This document shows positions 34,533 to 43,208 of a DNA stretch of 64,000 bases, one piece after another; the stretch's first letter is position 1, and every line of letters starts with the position of its first letter. Position numbers and translations under genes: made by a program. The notes under the pieces were generated by a model. It was given only the letters and a program-made list of their open reading frames with translations, did no database searches and had not been told where the DNA came from. Where the stretch lies: positions 643,356 to 707,355 of the forward strand of contig NZ_SNYO01000004.1 of assembly GCF_004363095.1 (NCBI RefSeq). Direction: 5' to 3'. Source of the DNA: Actinomycetospora succinea. Its GTDB lineage: Bacteria > Actinomycetota > Actinomycetes > Mycobacteriales > Pseudonocardiaceae.

Positions 34533-35477
34533 TCAGCCGGCGTAGGAGATGGTCACGGTGCCGTCACCGGTGGTGGTGTCGTCGGTGGCGCTGCCACCGA
34601 CGGGGGCGAGGTTGGTGCCGCCACCCCCGCCGCCGGCGCCGCCCGTCGTGGCGGAGCCGGTGGTGCGACCGCCGCCGCCACCGATCAGTCCGCCGCCCCC
34701 ACCGCCGCCGCCGCCACCACGCCCGAAGGCGAACTGGCCGTCGGCCCCGTCGGAGGTCACCGCGGAGCCGGACACGCCGCCCGCGGATCCGTTCGGGCCA
34801 GCGGTCCCGTTCGCGCTGGACGCACCCCCGGCACCGCCCGAGCCGGGGCTGAAGGGGAGGGCCGTACCGCCGCCGCCGCCCGCACCCGCACCGGCGACGG
34901 CCAGGGGGACCGCCGCCGCGGTGATGGCCGAGGCGCCACCTCCGCCGCCGCCCTGGGCGAAGGTGTCGTCGCCGCGGGAGCCGCCGGCGCCACCGGTGCC
35001 CAGGCCGAACCCGCCGTTGTCCTCGACGGTTCCGGAGCCCCCGGCGCCGCCCTCTCCGCCGACGTAGACGGTCAGAGGTACCCCGGTCAGGCCGGTCACG
35101 GTGCCGGTGACGGTGGCGCCGCGGCCGCCCGCACCGCCTTCGTTGGCGTCGGGGAAGTCACCACCGGCGCCGCCGCTCGCGCCGGTCAGACGGACCGTGA
35201 GCGCAGTCACCCCGGCGGGCGGAGTGAAGGTCTGCGGCTCGCCGGTGAAGTCGAAGGTGCAGGTCACCCGCCCGTCGGCCCGCACGCACCCGGGCGGCAG
35301 CGGCGGCGGCTCCGGGCCGTCCCCGCAGTCCTTGGTGCCGCACGCGAGCGCGGGCACCGCCATCGTTCCCACGAGCAGCAGCGAACCCGCCGCCACGACG
35401 AGGGCGCGGCCGACCCCGCGCCGACGCCGAGCCCGGCCCGGCTCGTCGTCGCTCGGCAGGACCTCGTTGCTGCGCAT
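34533..35477 (-). CDS. secreted glycine-rich protein
   Basis: Protein of 314 residues. An N-terminal signal (RALVVAAGSLLLVGTMAVPALA) is followed by a short cysteine-containing Pro-rich stretch. A strand-rich start comes next (FTPPAGVTALTVRLTGASGG), then about 200 residues dominated by Gly-Gly-Ala and polyglycine runs. The FxPPxGVTxLxVxLxGAxGG opening is typical of actinobacterial glycine-rich surface proteins. The role is structural or unknown. The low-complexity region makes the minus-strand codons extremely GC-rich and may be hard to sequence. Confidence 0.75.
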   Translation of the reverse strand: MRSNEVLPSDDEPGRARRRRGVGRALVVAAGSLLLVGTMAVPALACGTKDCGDGPEPPPLPPGCVRADGRVTCTFDFTGEPQTFTPPAGVTALTVRLTGASGGAGGDFPDANEGGAGGRGATVTGTVTGLTGVPLTVYVGGEGGAGGSGTVEDNGGFGLGTGGAGGSRGDDTFAQGGGGGGASAITAAAVPLAVAGAGAGGGGGTALPFSPGSGGAGGASSANGTAGPNGSAGGVSGSAVTSDGADGQFAFGRGGGGGGGGGGLIGGGGGRTTGSATTGGAGGGGGGTNLAPVGGSATDDTTTGDGTVTISYAG

Positions 35478-35631
35478 CGCGTGTTCTCCCCCCGGTCAGG
35501 ACACTCGGACGGACCAACGCGTGAGTTGGACATGAGGTGCGTCCGGAGACGGAATCGCGCTGACTGCCGTCATCGCTGTCCGGAGTAGGCGTGCGCAGCA
35601 ACGATCTTCAGTCACTCGGAGAGTGCTCTGT

Positions 35632-35661
35632 AGTGCGCCGATCAGCCGAGAGAGTGCGCCG
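35632..35661. repeat. 9-bp direct repeats beside tRNA-like fragment
   Basis: AGTGCGCCG occurs at 35632-35640 and again at 35653-35661, the second copy being the acceptor-like end of the tRNA-like fragment. Such a short repeat could be an attachment-site or target-site scar, or chance. Confidence 0.35.
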
Positions 35662-35723
35662 TCAGGGACTCGAACCCCGAACCGCAGTGATTCCTGTGAG
35701 GGAGTCACTCTCGACAGCGGTGC
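35655..35723 (-). pseudogene. tRNA-like remnant (T-arm and acceptor end)
   Basis: Read on the minus strand, 35679-35663 gives a good T-arm (stem CGGGG, loop TTCGAGT, stem CCCTG). An acceptor-like ACGGCGC plus A follows at 35662-35655. A poor 5' partner (GCACCGC, five of seven pairs) lies at 35723-35717. The space between is too short for normal D and anticodon arms. This is therefore not a functional tRNA but may be a decayed tRNA or an integration-site remnant. Confidence 0.4.
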
Positions 35724-35739
35724 CGATGATCCACGAGCG

Positions 35740-36384
35740 TCACGTTCTGCGATGGGCGAAGAGCAGCGCCTGCGGGAACTTCCCATCCGGGTCGAGAAGC
35801 ATCTGAGCTTCGATCTCGAAGCCGGCGTGTGCGAGCCATGCGGTCATCTGTTCGGGCGTACGCCGGTAGACGCGGACGTTCATCAGGTGTCCGCCGTAGC
35901 CCTCGGTCTTCAGCCAGGAGTCTTCCCCAGCGTGGAACAGGAGTTGGAGCAGGCCCCCTGGTCGCAACGCTCGATGGAAGCGCCCGAGGACGGCAGGCAC
36001 GACGTCGTCCGGGATGTGGATCAACGACTGCCACGCGAGTAGCCCCGCGACCGGCTCGGGAGGAAGGTGGAGGTCTGTCATCGAGGCGACCTCGAAGGGC
36101 AGGCCGGGGTGGTCGCGCCGGGCAACGTCGATCATCCCGGGGGACAGGTCGATACCGAGGGCGTCCACGCCGAGTTCGTGCAGGTGGGCCGTTACGTGCC
36201 CGGGGCCGCATCCGACGTCGACGACGCGCCCTCCGCCGGCAGCCTGTACCTGGTCGGCGAGCAGGGTCAGGGCCGCGAGCAAGTACGGCTGTTGCGGCAG
36301 AGCCTCGCGAACCAAGTCGGCGTAGCTACGGGCGACCGTGTCGTACGAAGCCTCGGTCTCGGCCAGCCGGGCGTCGGGGGTCAC
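35740..36384 (-). CDS. class I SAM-dependent methyltransferase
   Basis: Methyltransferase of 214 residues with motif I VVDVGCGPGHVTAHLHELG near residue 55 and post-I ALGIDLSPGMIDVARRDHP. The GTG start at 36384 fits the conserved YDTVARSYADLV opening. It is immediately next to the tRNA-like remnant, and its codons are visibly less GC-saturated at third positions than those of flanking genes, consistent with recent acquisition. The acceptor is unknown. Confidence 0.82.
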   Translation of the reverse strand: MTPDARLAETEASYDTVARSYADLVREALPQQPYLLAALTLLADQVQAAGGGRVVDVGCGPGHVTAHLHELGVDALGIDLSPGMIDVARRDHPGLPFEVASMTDLHLPPEPVAGLLAWQSLIHIPDDVVPAVLGRFHRALRPGGLLQLLFHAGEDSWLKTEGYGGHLMNVRVYRRTPEQMTAWLAHAGFEIEAQMLLDPDGKFPQALLFAHRRT

Positions 36385-36880
36385 GCTCGCGACGGTAGTA
36401 GGCGCCGAAGGCCTGACTGCTCGGATTGCAGGAGCCGTCGCTTCTCAGTCGTGCGACGGCTGGTCGACCACGGCGCGGGGCGGTGCAGCCCGAGGTCTGC
36501 TCACCTCATGGTCGGACCTCGGGCGCGGCGGTCGCCGTGGTTCACCGACTCGGCTCAATGAAGCTGACCTGGACGATCGCACCGGCACGGTCGTTCACCA
36601 CGTCCTCGAACGGGATCGGCGGGTCGCAAGTGGCGTTCTCAGCTGAAGTTGGCCCCCGGGGTGACAGTCCTCGTCGGCTCCCGGGGCGGAGGTGCTCGTG
36701 GTGCTGGGTGACGAGCCCGGCCGCTGTGCGGGAGTGGCTTGATCTTGACGGTCGTTGCCCGTCCAGCCACTAGAGTTCGCGGAAGGTGATCGTCGACGGT
36801 GGGTCGCCCGGCGCGCGAGAGCGTGCGTCGGCTCGCGGCTCGGGCCGCGGGCAAGCGTTGCTGGAAGGAGCGTGTTCTCG
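36385..36880. other. gene-free interval inside putative island
   Basis: I see no convincing gene in these about 500 bases, which are less GC-rich than the surroundings and contain short open frames in all phases. On the minus strand a short frame near 36640-36760 ends in TVTPGANFS and looks like eroded coding sequence, perhaps from a mobile element. I cannot identify it. Confidence 0.5.
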
Positions 36881-37741
36881 ATGCCGACGGGAGCCCCGGT
36901 CGATGGGTTCACCCTGAGCTTCGACCGTCTGGGATCGGTTGGTCGGCCGCCGGTGGTCCTGCTTCATGGTTGGCCCGGGGACCGCACAGACATGGCATCC
37001 GTCGCCGAGAGGCTGGGGGACGAGTTCGACGTCGTCGTGCCGGACCTGCGCGGTTTCGGCGCCTCGGACAAGCACCTCCGCGACCCCGGCGACCACTACA
37101 GCCTCGTGGCCCAGGCCCGCAGTGTCACGGGACTGATCGAAGAGCTGGGGCTCTCCCACGTCGTGCTGGGCGGTTACGACATCGGCAGCAGGGTCGGTCA
37201 GCAGCTCGCCAAGGACAGGCCCGACCTGCTCAGCGCCATCGTCATCACGCCACCAGCTCCAGGCGTCGGGTCACGGATCCTCAGCGAAGCTCCGTTTCGC
37301 GAGTTCTGGTATCAGTCCTTCCATCATCTCGACCTGGCCGAGAAGCTCCTCGACGGGAAACCGGACGCGGTGCGGGACTATCTGGAGTACTTCTGGACGC
37401 ACTGGTCCGGCCCTGACTTCATCATGGACGCCGCCCGGCTCGAGCACCTGACGTCGGCGTATGGCCCCGCCGGCGCGTTCGTTGCTTCGATCGGGTACTA
37501 CCGGGCGGCCGGAAACGTCGTGGCGCGCTACCTGGGCGAGACGGTCCCCGACGAGAAGATCACGGTCCCCACGACGTTCCTGTGGGCCGAGCACGACCCC
37601 CTGTTCCTGCCCGCCTGGTCCGACCGCGTCGGAGAGTTCTTCGCGCAGGTCACCGTGCAGCCCGTGGACGGGGTCGGCCACTTCGTCCCGGTCGAGGCGC
37701 CCGACACCTTCGCCGGCGCCATCAGGCAAGCAAGCCCCTGA
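36881..37741 (+). CDS. alpha/beta hydrolase, epoxide-hydrolase-like
   Basis: Hydrolase of 286 residues. The oxyanion motif is LLHGWPGDR near residue 25. The nucleophile elbow is GGYDIGSRVG, with Asp in place of Ser. The acid region is LWAEHDPLF, and the catalytic His is in GVGHFVPVEAP. An Asp nucleophile indicates epoxide hydrolase or haloalkane-dehalogenase chemistry rather than ester hydrolysis. The ATG follows GGAAGGAG. Its stop codon abuts a 5'-truncated enoyl-CoA hydratase, marking a rearrangement junction. Confidence 0.83.
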   Translation: MPTGAPVDGFTLSFDRLGSVGRPPVVLLHGWPGDRTDMASVAERLGDEFDVVVPDLRGFGASDKHLRDPGDHYSLVAQARSVTGLIEELGLSHVVLGGYDIGSRVGQQLAKDRPDLLSAIVITPPAPGVGSRILSEAPFREFWYQSFHHLDLAEKLLDGKPDAVRDYLEYFWTHWSGPDFIMDAARLEHLTSAYGPAGAFVASIGYYRAAGNVVARYLGETVPDEKITVPTTFLWAEHDPLFLPAWSDRVGEFFAQVTVQPVDGVGHFVPVEAPDTFAGAIRQASP

Positions 37742-38234
37742 CGGGCCGGTAGCGGCCGTGGACGGGCACGCCTTCGCCGGCGGGCTGGTCACCGCCGCGG
37801 CGTGCGACCGCCGCGTGGCCGTCGACGTCGGCGCCCGCTTCGCCCTCAACGAGGTGTCCATCAGCATCCCCATGCCCGCGGCCTACGTGCGGATGATGGC
37901 CTACGCCTGGGGCGAGAAGGTCGCCGCGCAGCTCTCCCTGTTCGGCGACCAGTTCGACCCCGACCGGGCGGTGCAGCTCGGGGTCGTCGACGAGCTCGCG
38001 CCCGCCGACCAGGTCCTCGAGCGCGCCGTCGCGATCGCCGAGGCCGTGCCCGACGACTGCCTCGAGCACTACGCCTTCACCAAGCGCGCCGCCCAGGCCG
38101 CCGCCCTGCGCGACATCGCCGACCTCGCCGACCCCCTCGACGAGGAACTGCCCACCTGGTTCACCTCGCCGGACGCCCAGCACGCCCACCGCCGCTACTG
38201 GCGCCAGCTGAAGGGCAGCGAACCGACGTTCTGA
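37742..38234 (+). pseudogene. 5'-truncated enoyl-CoA hydratase/isomerase
   Basis: The reading frame opens abruptly with GPVAAVDGHAFAGGLVTAAACDRRVAV (a mid-protein crotonase segment) and continues to a normal C-terminus (RRYWRQLKGSEPTF). About 90 N-terminal residues, including the first oxyanion-hole region, are missing, and no suitable start codon precedes the fragment. The break coincides with the stop of the alpha/beta hydrolase. The missing half is not seen elsewhere in the window. Confidence 0.8.
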
Positions 38235-38268
38235 CGTCCGGGCGTCGTCGAGGACCGGGACCACTGGG

Positions 38269-38463
38269 TCAGCGCGGAATGCCGTCGGCGATGACGGAGG
38301 TCGGCCATGGCCTCGTCGGCTCCGTCGGGTCCTCGCCCCGTCGCCGTCCCTCCCACCACGACGCCTCCGAGGGCCGGGCTGAGCCACGCTCGGGTGGCGG
38401 GCACCCCCGTCCGTCGTCGGGCAGGTCACCCAGGAGATCGCGCAGGTTGCCGAGCAAGCTCAT
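38269..38463 (-). CDS. possible small protein of unknown function
   Basis: ATG 38463 follows GGAGGG at 5 bases and opens a 64-codon frame beginning MSLLGNLRDLLGDLPDDGRG, with a Pro/Arg-rich remainder. The amphipathic start and good ribosome site favour a real small gene. The compositionally biased tail argues for caution. It lies downstream of the GlxA-like gene in the same direction. Confidence 0.35.
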   Translation of the reverse strand: MSLLGNLRDLLGDLPDDGRGCPPPERGSARPSEASWWEGRRRGEDPTEPTRPWPTSVIADGIPR

Positions 38464-38563
38464 CGAGCCCTCCGTCGTCGTGTTCGTCCTCCACGGGAGC
38501 ACCGGCCGCGTGAAGTCGGCCGAGGACGTGCCTTGCGGCGGCCTGACGTCGGGTCCGCCTCGG

Positions 38564-40522
38564 TCACTCGGGGCGGTCGGCGCCCTCCTCGCCGACACGG
38601 AGGATGCGCCCGGTCGACGGGACGCCGCGGTCGTCGACGAGGAAGAGCATGTAGAAGCCGGTGGGCACGGTCCGGATCGAGGCAGGGACGTCGAGGTCCA
38701 CCACCCGGTTGTCGCGACGCAGGTCCAGGGCCACCGAGCGCTGGTCGACGCTCGTGACGTGGGTGGAGCTCGCGAGCCGCACCAGCCGGGCGCGATCGAT
38801 GCGGGACGGGTCCGGGGTGGCGACGGTCAGCGTCCCGCCGCGCTCCGCGGTGTCCGGAGCCTCGGTGATCTCCGGGCGCGGCCCGCGGAAGAGGTAGGGC
38901 GGTGAGTAGATCTCGACGCGCTGCTCGAAGGTGCCCGGCACGGTGTTCTTCTCGTCGTCGAACAGCGGGTCGGAGCCCGCGGTGAGGACCCGGCCGTCGG
39001 GGAGCAGGAGGCCTTCGGTGTGGTAGTTGCGCCCGACCACCGGGTCCGCCGCGACCGAGAGCGTGCCGCCCTCAGGTCCCGGGTGGTAGAGCCGGGCGAG
39101 CAGGTGATCCGAGGCGCCCTTGCCGCGGTAGTCCTCCGACCCGTTGCTGATCAGCATCGAGTCGTCGGGCAGCGTGACGAGGTTCGGGTAGCGGGTCGGC
39201 TCGGGCAGGGTGGGTCCGGAGGTGAAGCGCGGTGCCGGCTCGTCCAGGTCGACGACGTCGATGCGGGCGGTGGAGCGCGGGCTCTCGCCGACCCCGCCTC
39301 CGCCCACGACGGCCATCCGCTGGTCCTGCACCGGCCCGACCCACGCGGCGCCGGAGGTCTCGAGCAGGTCGGGGTCGCGCAGGACGGGGACCGGCGTGAA
39401 GGAGTTGTCGTCGAGGTCCCAGAGTCCGGGGACGCGCCCCTGGTCGGCGGGCCCGTAGCCCGCCGTGGTGCCCGCGTAGAACATCTCGTCCTCGCGGGCG
39501 GTCGTGAACAGGCCCGGGTACGTGGGGAAGTAGTGGGTGAGGTCCTTGCGCTCGGTCCAGGTGTTCGTCGCCGGGTCGAAGACCTCGGTCTGGCCGTTGA
39601 GGACCTCGCCGACGCCGTCGAGCCCGGACGTCGCGAGGACGCGCCCGTCCACCATCGGCGTCAACGTGGGATACCAGCGGGCGAAGACCATGTCCCCGAC
39701 CGGCGACCAGGTCTCGGTGACCGGGTCGAACGTGAAGGCCTTGTCCGTGCCCTGGTAGTCCTGCTTGTCCAGCGTCATCGGCGCGCCGAGCCCGTACAGG
39801 TTCCGCGCCTGCTCGGGCTGCAGCCCCGCGATCGCGTACTGCGCGCGGTCGGGGTTCACCGCCACGGGGCCGGGTGTCACGGCCTCGACGAACGTCGTGA
39901 CCTCGCTCGCGGTCACCGTCGCGCCGGAGCCCGTGGTGGTCTTGGCGGCCGGCGGGACGACCGCGTCGCGCACGCTGCGGTAGCGCCGCCCGTCGGGGGC
40001 GACGAACTCGCTGCCCGCCGGCACGGTGGGGGCGATGTCGGGGTTCTCGTTCTTCACGCGCATCGCGCCCGCGGCGTAGGTGACGGCGCCGGCGAGCTTC
40101 TCGTAGCGGGCCGTGCCGCCGGCGACGAGCAGCCGGCCGTCCGGGAGCAGCGTCTGGCCGCCGCAGAACATGTCGTCGGGTACCGGGATCATCCGCGTCG
40201 AGCCGTCCCGCGGGTCGTAGAGCAGGCTCTTGAGCGCCTTCGTCGCGAACAGGTCCTCCTTGTTGCCCGAGCCGGCGATGAGCAGGACCTTGCCGCTGGG
40301 CAGCAGGGCAGCGTGGATGGCGTTGACCCGGTCCTGGGGCGGGACCCCGATGACGTCCCAGCGCCCGTGCTGCTGCAGGTAGGGCAGGCTGGTGATCAGT
40401 CGTTGGTGACGCCAGGACTGCACGTAGGCCAGCGCCGGGGGCAGGTTCACCGCGAGCAGCACGGCGGCGGCGAGCACGCCCAGGAGGATCGAGGGGCCCT
40501 TGCGGCGGGCGAGAGCCGGCAT
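38564..40522 (-). CDS. GlxA-like radical copper oxidase
   Basis: Protein of 652 residues with an N-terminal signal anchor, a seven-bladed kelch propeller and a C-terminal DUF1929 immunoglobulin-like domain, as in galactose/glyoxal oxidases. The Cys for the Tyr-Cys cofactor lies in DDMFCGGQTLLPDGRLLVAGG, and the copper-ligand Tyr-His pair is visible in RNYHTEGLLLPDGRVLTAGSDP. Streptomyces GlxA oxidises glycans at growing tips together with CslA. No cslA or copper chaperone gene is adjacent here. ATG 40522 is the first start that gives the hydrophobic anchor. Confidence 0.85.
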   Translation of the reverse strand: MPALARRKGPSILLGVLAAAVLLAVNLPPALAYVQSWRHQRLITSLPYLQQHGRWDVIGVPPQDRVNAIHAALLPSGKVLLIAGSGNKEDLFATKALKSLLYDPRDGSTRMIPVPDDMFCGGQTLLPDGRLLVAGGTARYEKLAGAVTYAAGAMRVKNENPDIAPTVPAGSEFVAPDGRRYRSVRDAVVPPAAKTTTGSGATVTASEVTTFVEAVTPGPVAVNPDRAQYAIAGLQPEQARNLYGLGAPMTLDKQDYQGTDKAFTFDPVTETWSPVGDMVFARWYPTLTPMVDGRVLATSGLDGVGEVLNGQTEVFDPATNTWTERKDLTHYFPTYPGLFTTAREDEMFYAGTTAGYGPADQGRVPGLWDLDDNSFTPVPVLRDPDLLETSGAAWVGPVQDQRMAVVGGGGVGESPRSTARIDVVDLDEPAPRFTSGPTLPEPTRYPNLVTLPDDSMLISNGSEDYRGKGASDHLLARLYHPGPEGGTLSVAADPVVGRNYHTEGLLLPDGRVLTAGSDPLFDDEKNTVPGTFEQRVEIYSPPYLFRGPRPEITEAPDTAERGGTLTVATPDPSRIDRARLVRLASSTHVTSVDQRSVALDLRRDNRVVDLDVPASIRTVPTGFYMLFLVDDRGVPSTGRILRVGEEGADRPE

Positions 40523-40793
40523 GTCTACGACACCCCCGTGACCTCGCGGGGACGGTCGGGCTCGCTGTCGTCCATCCTTCGATCTCCCTCTCCACGTGGG
40601 GTGGTGCGAGGGCCGTGCGCGGCCGCCCCCTCGACGACCGCGCACAGCCCCTCAGGAAGAAACGACGCCGGGGCGCCGCGTGTGAGCCGATGACGCCTTG
40701 CGATCAGCTGACGTCCCGCCCGGGGCGTTCACCCACCGCCCCCTGCCGTGGTGGTGTCGCGGACGGTTCCTTGCCGAGCACGGAGGATGGCCG

Positions 40794-40970
40794 ATGGATG
40801 CACCCCACGACCCCGACGGCCGCGGCGCCGCGCACGAGCCCGTCGTTCCCTTCGGCGAGGCCCGGGACGTCCCGCCGGGGTATCGCCCGGGCTCGGTGGC
40901 GTTCGGGACGCGACGCCGGCTCCCGTGGCCGTTCCGCGCTCGCCGTTGCCGACCGGCCTCGGGACGCTGA
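40794..40970 (+). CDS. possible small protein in 40.5-41.0 kb gap
   Basis: The interval between GlxA-like and penicillin-binding protein genes (about 500 bases) holds only one candidate. ATG 40794 is preceded by GGAGGATGG and encodes 58 residues (MDAPHDPDGRGAAHEPVVPF...). The product is Pro/Arg-rich and unrecognised. Otherwise I see nothing in the gap. Confidence 0.3.
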   Translation: MDAPHDPDGRGAAHEPVVPFGEARDVPPGYRPGSVAFGTRRRLPWPFRARRCRPASGR

Positions 40971-41028
40971 GCCCGCCGCGGCCTCGGCGGGTCGCACCCC
41001 TGTCGACCCAGCACAGGAGCTCCGCGGA

Positions 41029-43065
41029 TCAGTCGTCGTCGCCGCGGGCGTCGCCGCTGCGGTGCAGCGGGCTCATGAGGTCGAACCAGGTCTCGGCCGG
41101 GACGGATCCCCCGGTGAGGTCGCCCTCGGAACAGGTGCTGACCGGGCTGGTGCACACCGGCTCCGCTCCGTCGGTGGAGAACGTCATCACCGCACCGGCG
41201 TAGCGGTCGGTCGCGCCGAGGAACGCGGCCGACGCGGAGCGCTGGGTGGTGCCGGTCTTGGCGATCATCGTGCGGTCCCACCCCGCGTCGTCGGCGGCGC
41301 GGGACGCGGTGCCGTCCTCCACGTCCTCCGACAGCGCGGTCCGCAGCTCCCGGGCGGCGACGGGGTCGACCGCCTGCTCACAGGGGGCGACCGCCGGGAT
41401 CATGTCGTGGCCGTCGCGGTCGGTCACCGCGTCCACGAGCGTCGGCGGGCACCACTTGCCGCCGGACACGACGGTCGCGGCGACGTTGGCGAGGTCGAGC
41501 GGGCTGGTGGGGTCCGGGCCGAGGGTGAACGACGCCTGCGCCGCCCCGATCCGTTCGGCGAGCGGCCGCCCGTCGGGGCCGGGGGCGGCGAGGGTCGTGC
41601 GCAGGCCCAGCCGGCGGGCGACGTCGACGATCGGGGCGACCGACCCGATCCGGTCGACGAGCTCGACGAAGGTCGTGTTCGGCGAGGTGGCGAGTGCCTG
41701 CCGCAGGGTCAGCTCGTCGGGGTGGGAGCCGAGGTTCTCCACGGTGTAGTCCTCGGCGAGCTCGGAGCGGTACTCGTCCGGGACGTCGAGTGTCGTCCGC
41801 GGGGACACCAGCCCCTTCTCCAGGGCGGTAGCGGCTGTGAAGATCTTGTAGATCGAGCCGGCGCCGCGCAGGGGAGCGGTGGGCAGCGGCAACACGCTCT
41901 GGGCGGCCTCCGCGTCCGGGCCATAGGTCCGGTTGGCGGCGAGCGCGAGCACCGGGCGGCGGCCGGGCCGGGGGGCCACCACGGCGGTGACGTCCGCGAC
42001 GTCGGCGTCGGGGTCGACGGCGGCGCGGGTCGCGTCGCGAGCGGCGGCGGTCACCCGGGGGTCCAGGGTCGTCCGGACCGTGTAGCCGCCGGTGGCGAGG
42101 TCGAGGCCGGTGGCCGTGAGGCGCTCGACGACCTCGCGGCAGAAGAAGCCGGTACCCGGACGGGCCCCGGCACAGCCGTTCGGCGCCGGGACCGGCTCGG
42201 ACACGACCCCGAGCGGCGCGGCGCGGGCCGCGGTGGCCTGCGCGCGGGTCAGCGAGCCCACGTCGGCCATCGCGTCGAGCACCTGGTCCCGCCGTGCACG
42301 TGCCGCGCCCGGGTGGTCGACGGGGTCGTAGGCCGACGGAGCGCGCACGAGGCCCGCCAGCAGCGCGGCCTGCGGCACGGTGAGGGCGTCGGCGTCGTTA
42401 CCGAACCACGTCCGCGCGGCGGCCTCGACGCCGTAGGCCCCCCGACCGAAGTAGACGAGGTCGAGGTACCTAGCCAGGATCTCGTCCTTGTCCAGCTGGT
42501 CCTCGACGCGACGGGCGAGCCGCACCTCCGTGAGCTTGCGGGCCACGGTGTCGGCGGTCGCCGTCCGGCGTTCCTCGTCGGTGTCGGCGAGCGTGTAGAG
42601 CCGCTGGTTCTTGACGTACTGCATGGTGATCGTCGACCCGCCCTGGCCCTCGAACGGGGTCCCGGCCACCGCGTTGGTGGCGGCGGCACGGGTCAGGCCC
42701 TGCGCGTCGATCCCGTCGTGGTCGTAGAACCGGCGGTCCTCGATCGCGACGATCGCCGCCTTCATGGTGTCGGCGATGCCCGTGGGTCCCACCGGGAGCC
42801 GGTAGCGGTCGTACACGGTCGCCATCGGCGCGCCGGTCACGTCGGTGATCACCGTGGCCGCGTCGGGCTCGCGGTCCAGCAGGCCGGCGGTGGTCGAGGA
42901 GACGCTGGCCGAGGCACGGGCGAGCAGCGTTCCCGCGCCGACGGCGGCGGGTGCCAGCAACCCCGCGAGGAGCAGGCCCGCGACCGCGACGGCGGTCGCC
43001 GCCCGCAGGGCGAGCAGAGGGCGATCGCCGCTCTCGTCGTCCTCGTCCCGGTGGGCGCCCCTCAT
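41029..43065 (-). CDS. bifunctional class A penicillin-binding protein
   Basis: Peptidoglycan synthase of 678 residues. After a transmembrane helix (near residues 22-48), the GT51 glycosyltransferase shows EDRRFYDHDGID with its catalytic Glu, and GGSTITMQYVKN. The transpeptidase domain has the SxxK serine in GSIYKIFTA, the SxN motif in SPNTTF, and KTGTTQ. All catalytic motifs are present, so both polymerising and cross-linking activities are expected outside the membrane. It is divergent from the MmpS-like gene, with a CTGACGAT inverted repeat in the spacer. Confidence 0.92.
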   Translation of the reverse strand: MRGAHRDEDDESGDRPLLALRAATAVAVAGLLLAGLLAPAAVGAGTLLARASASVSSTTAGLLDREPDAATVITDVTGAPMATVYDRYRLPVGPTGIADTMKAAIVAIEDRRFYDHDGIDAQGLTRAAATNAVAGTPFEGQGGSTITMQYVKNQRLYTLADTDEERRTATADTVARKLTEVRLARRVEDQLDKDEILARYLDLVYFGRGAYGVEAAARTWFGNDADALTVPQAALLAGLVRAPSAYDPVDHPGAARARRDQVLDAMADVGSLTRAQATAARAAPLGVVSEPVPAPNGCAGARPGTGFFCREVVERLTATGLDLATGGYTVRTTLDPRVTAAARDATRAAVDPDADVADVTAVVAPRPGRRPVLALAANRTYGPDAEAAQSVLPLPTAPLRGAGSIYKIFTAATALEKGLVSPRTTLDVPDEYRSELAEDYTVENLGSHPDELTLRQALATSPNTTFVELVDRIGSVAPIVDVARRLGLRTTLAAPGPDGRPLAERIGAAQASFTLGPDPTSPLDLANVAATVVSGGKWCPPTLVDAVTDRDGHDMIPAVAPCEQAVDPVAARELRTALSEDVEDGTASRAADDAGWDRTMIAKTGTTQRSASAAFLGATDRYAGAVMTFSTDGAEPVCTSPVSTCSEGDLTGGSVPAETWFDLMSPLHRSGDARGDDD

Positions 43066-43121
43066 GCCTCCAGCCGATCACGATCCGCCGGTCGGGAGCG
43101 GCGCTCGGCGCTGTCGATCTC

Positions 43122-43152
43122 CTGACGATGGCCGCCGCGGTGCGATCGTCAG
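43122..43152. promoter_or_regulatory. CTGACGAT inverted repeat between divergent envelope genes
   Basis: CTGACGAT at 43122-43129 and ATCGTCAG at 43145-43152 form a perfect 8-bp inverted repeat with a 15-base spacer, in the PBP/MmpS-like divergent region. The CTGACG core is the same hexamer found in the two response-regulator boxes near 50.2 and 50.75 kb. Confidence 0.4.
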
Positions 43153-43208
43153 CGTTCCGCAAGGTCGCGAACCCGCGGGACGGCGGTCCTGGTTGAGAGG
43201 GTCCCGGG

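Noticed and set aside
34474..34545. A 23-codon plus-strand frame MARSSVADLLALAAEAVAARQPA
   Set aside because: It has coding-like sequence but is very short, has no clear ribosome site and runs into the end of the glycine-rich gene.
34549..35067. A proline-rich plus-strand protein
   Set aside because: Its polyproline runs are the complement of the glycine codons of the secreted glycine-rich protein on the minus strand, which has a signal peptide and a recognisable opening.
35655..35723. A functional tRNA
   Set aside because: The T-arm is good but D and anticodon arms cannot be formed in the available length, and the acceptor stem has two mismatches.
40615..43125. An 836-codon open frame on the plus strand
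   Set aside because: It is antisense to the penicillin-binding protein, all of whose catalytic motifs are intact on the minus strand.
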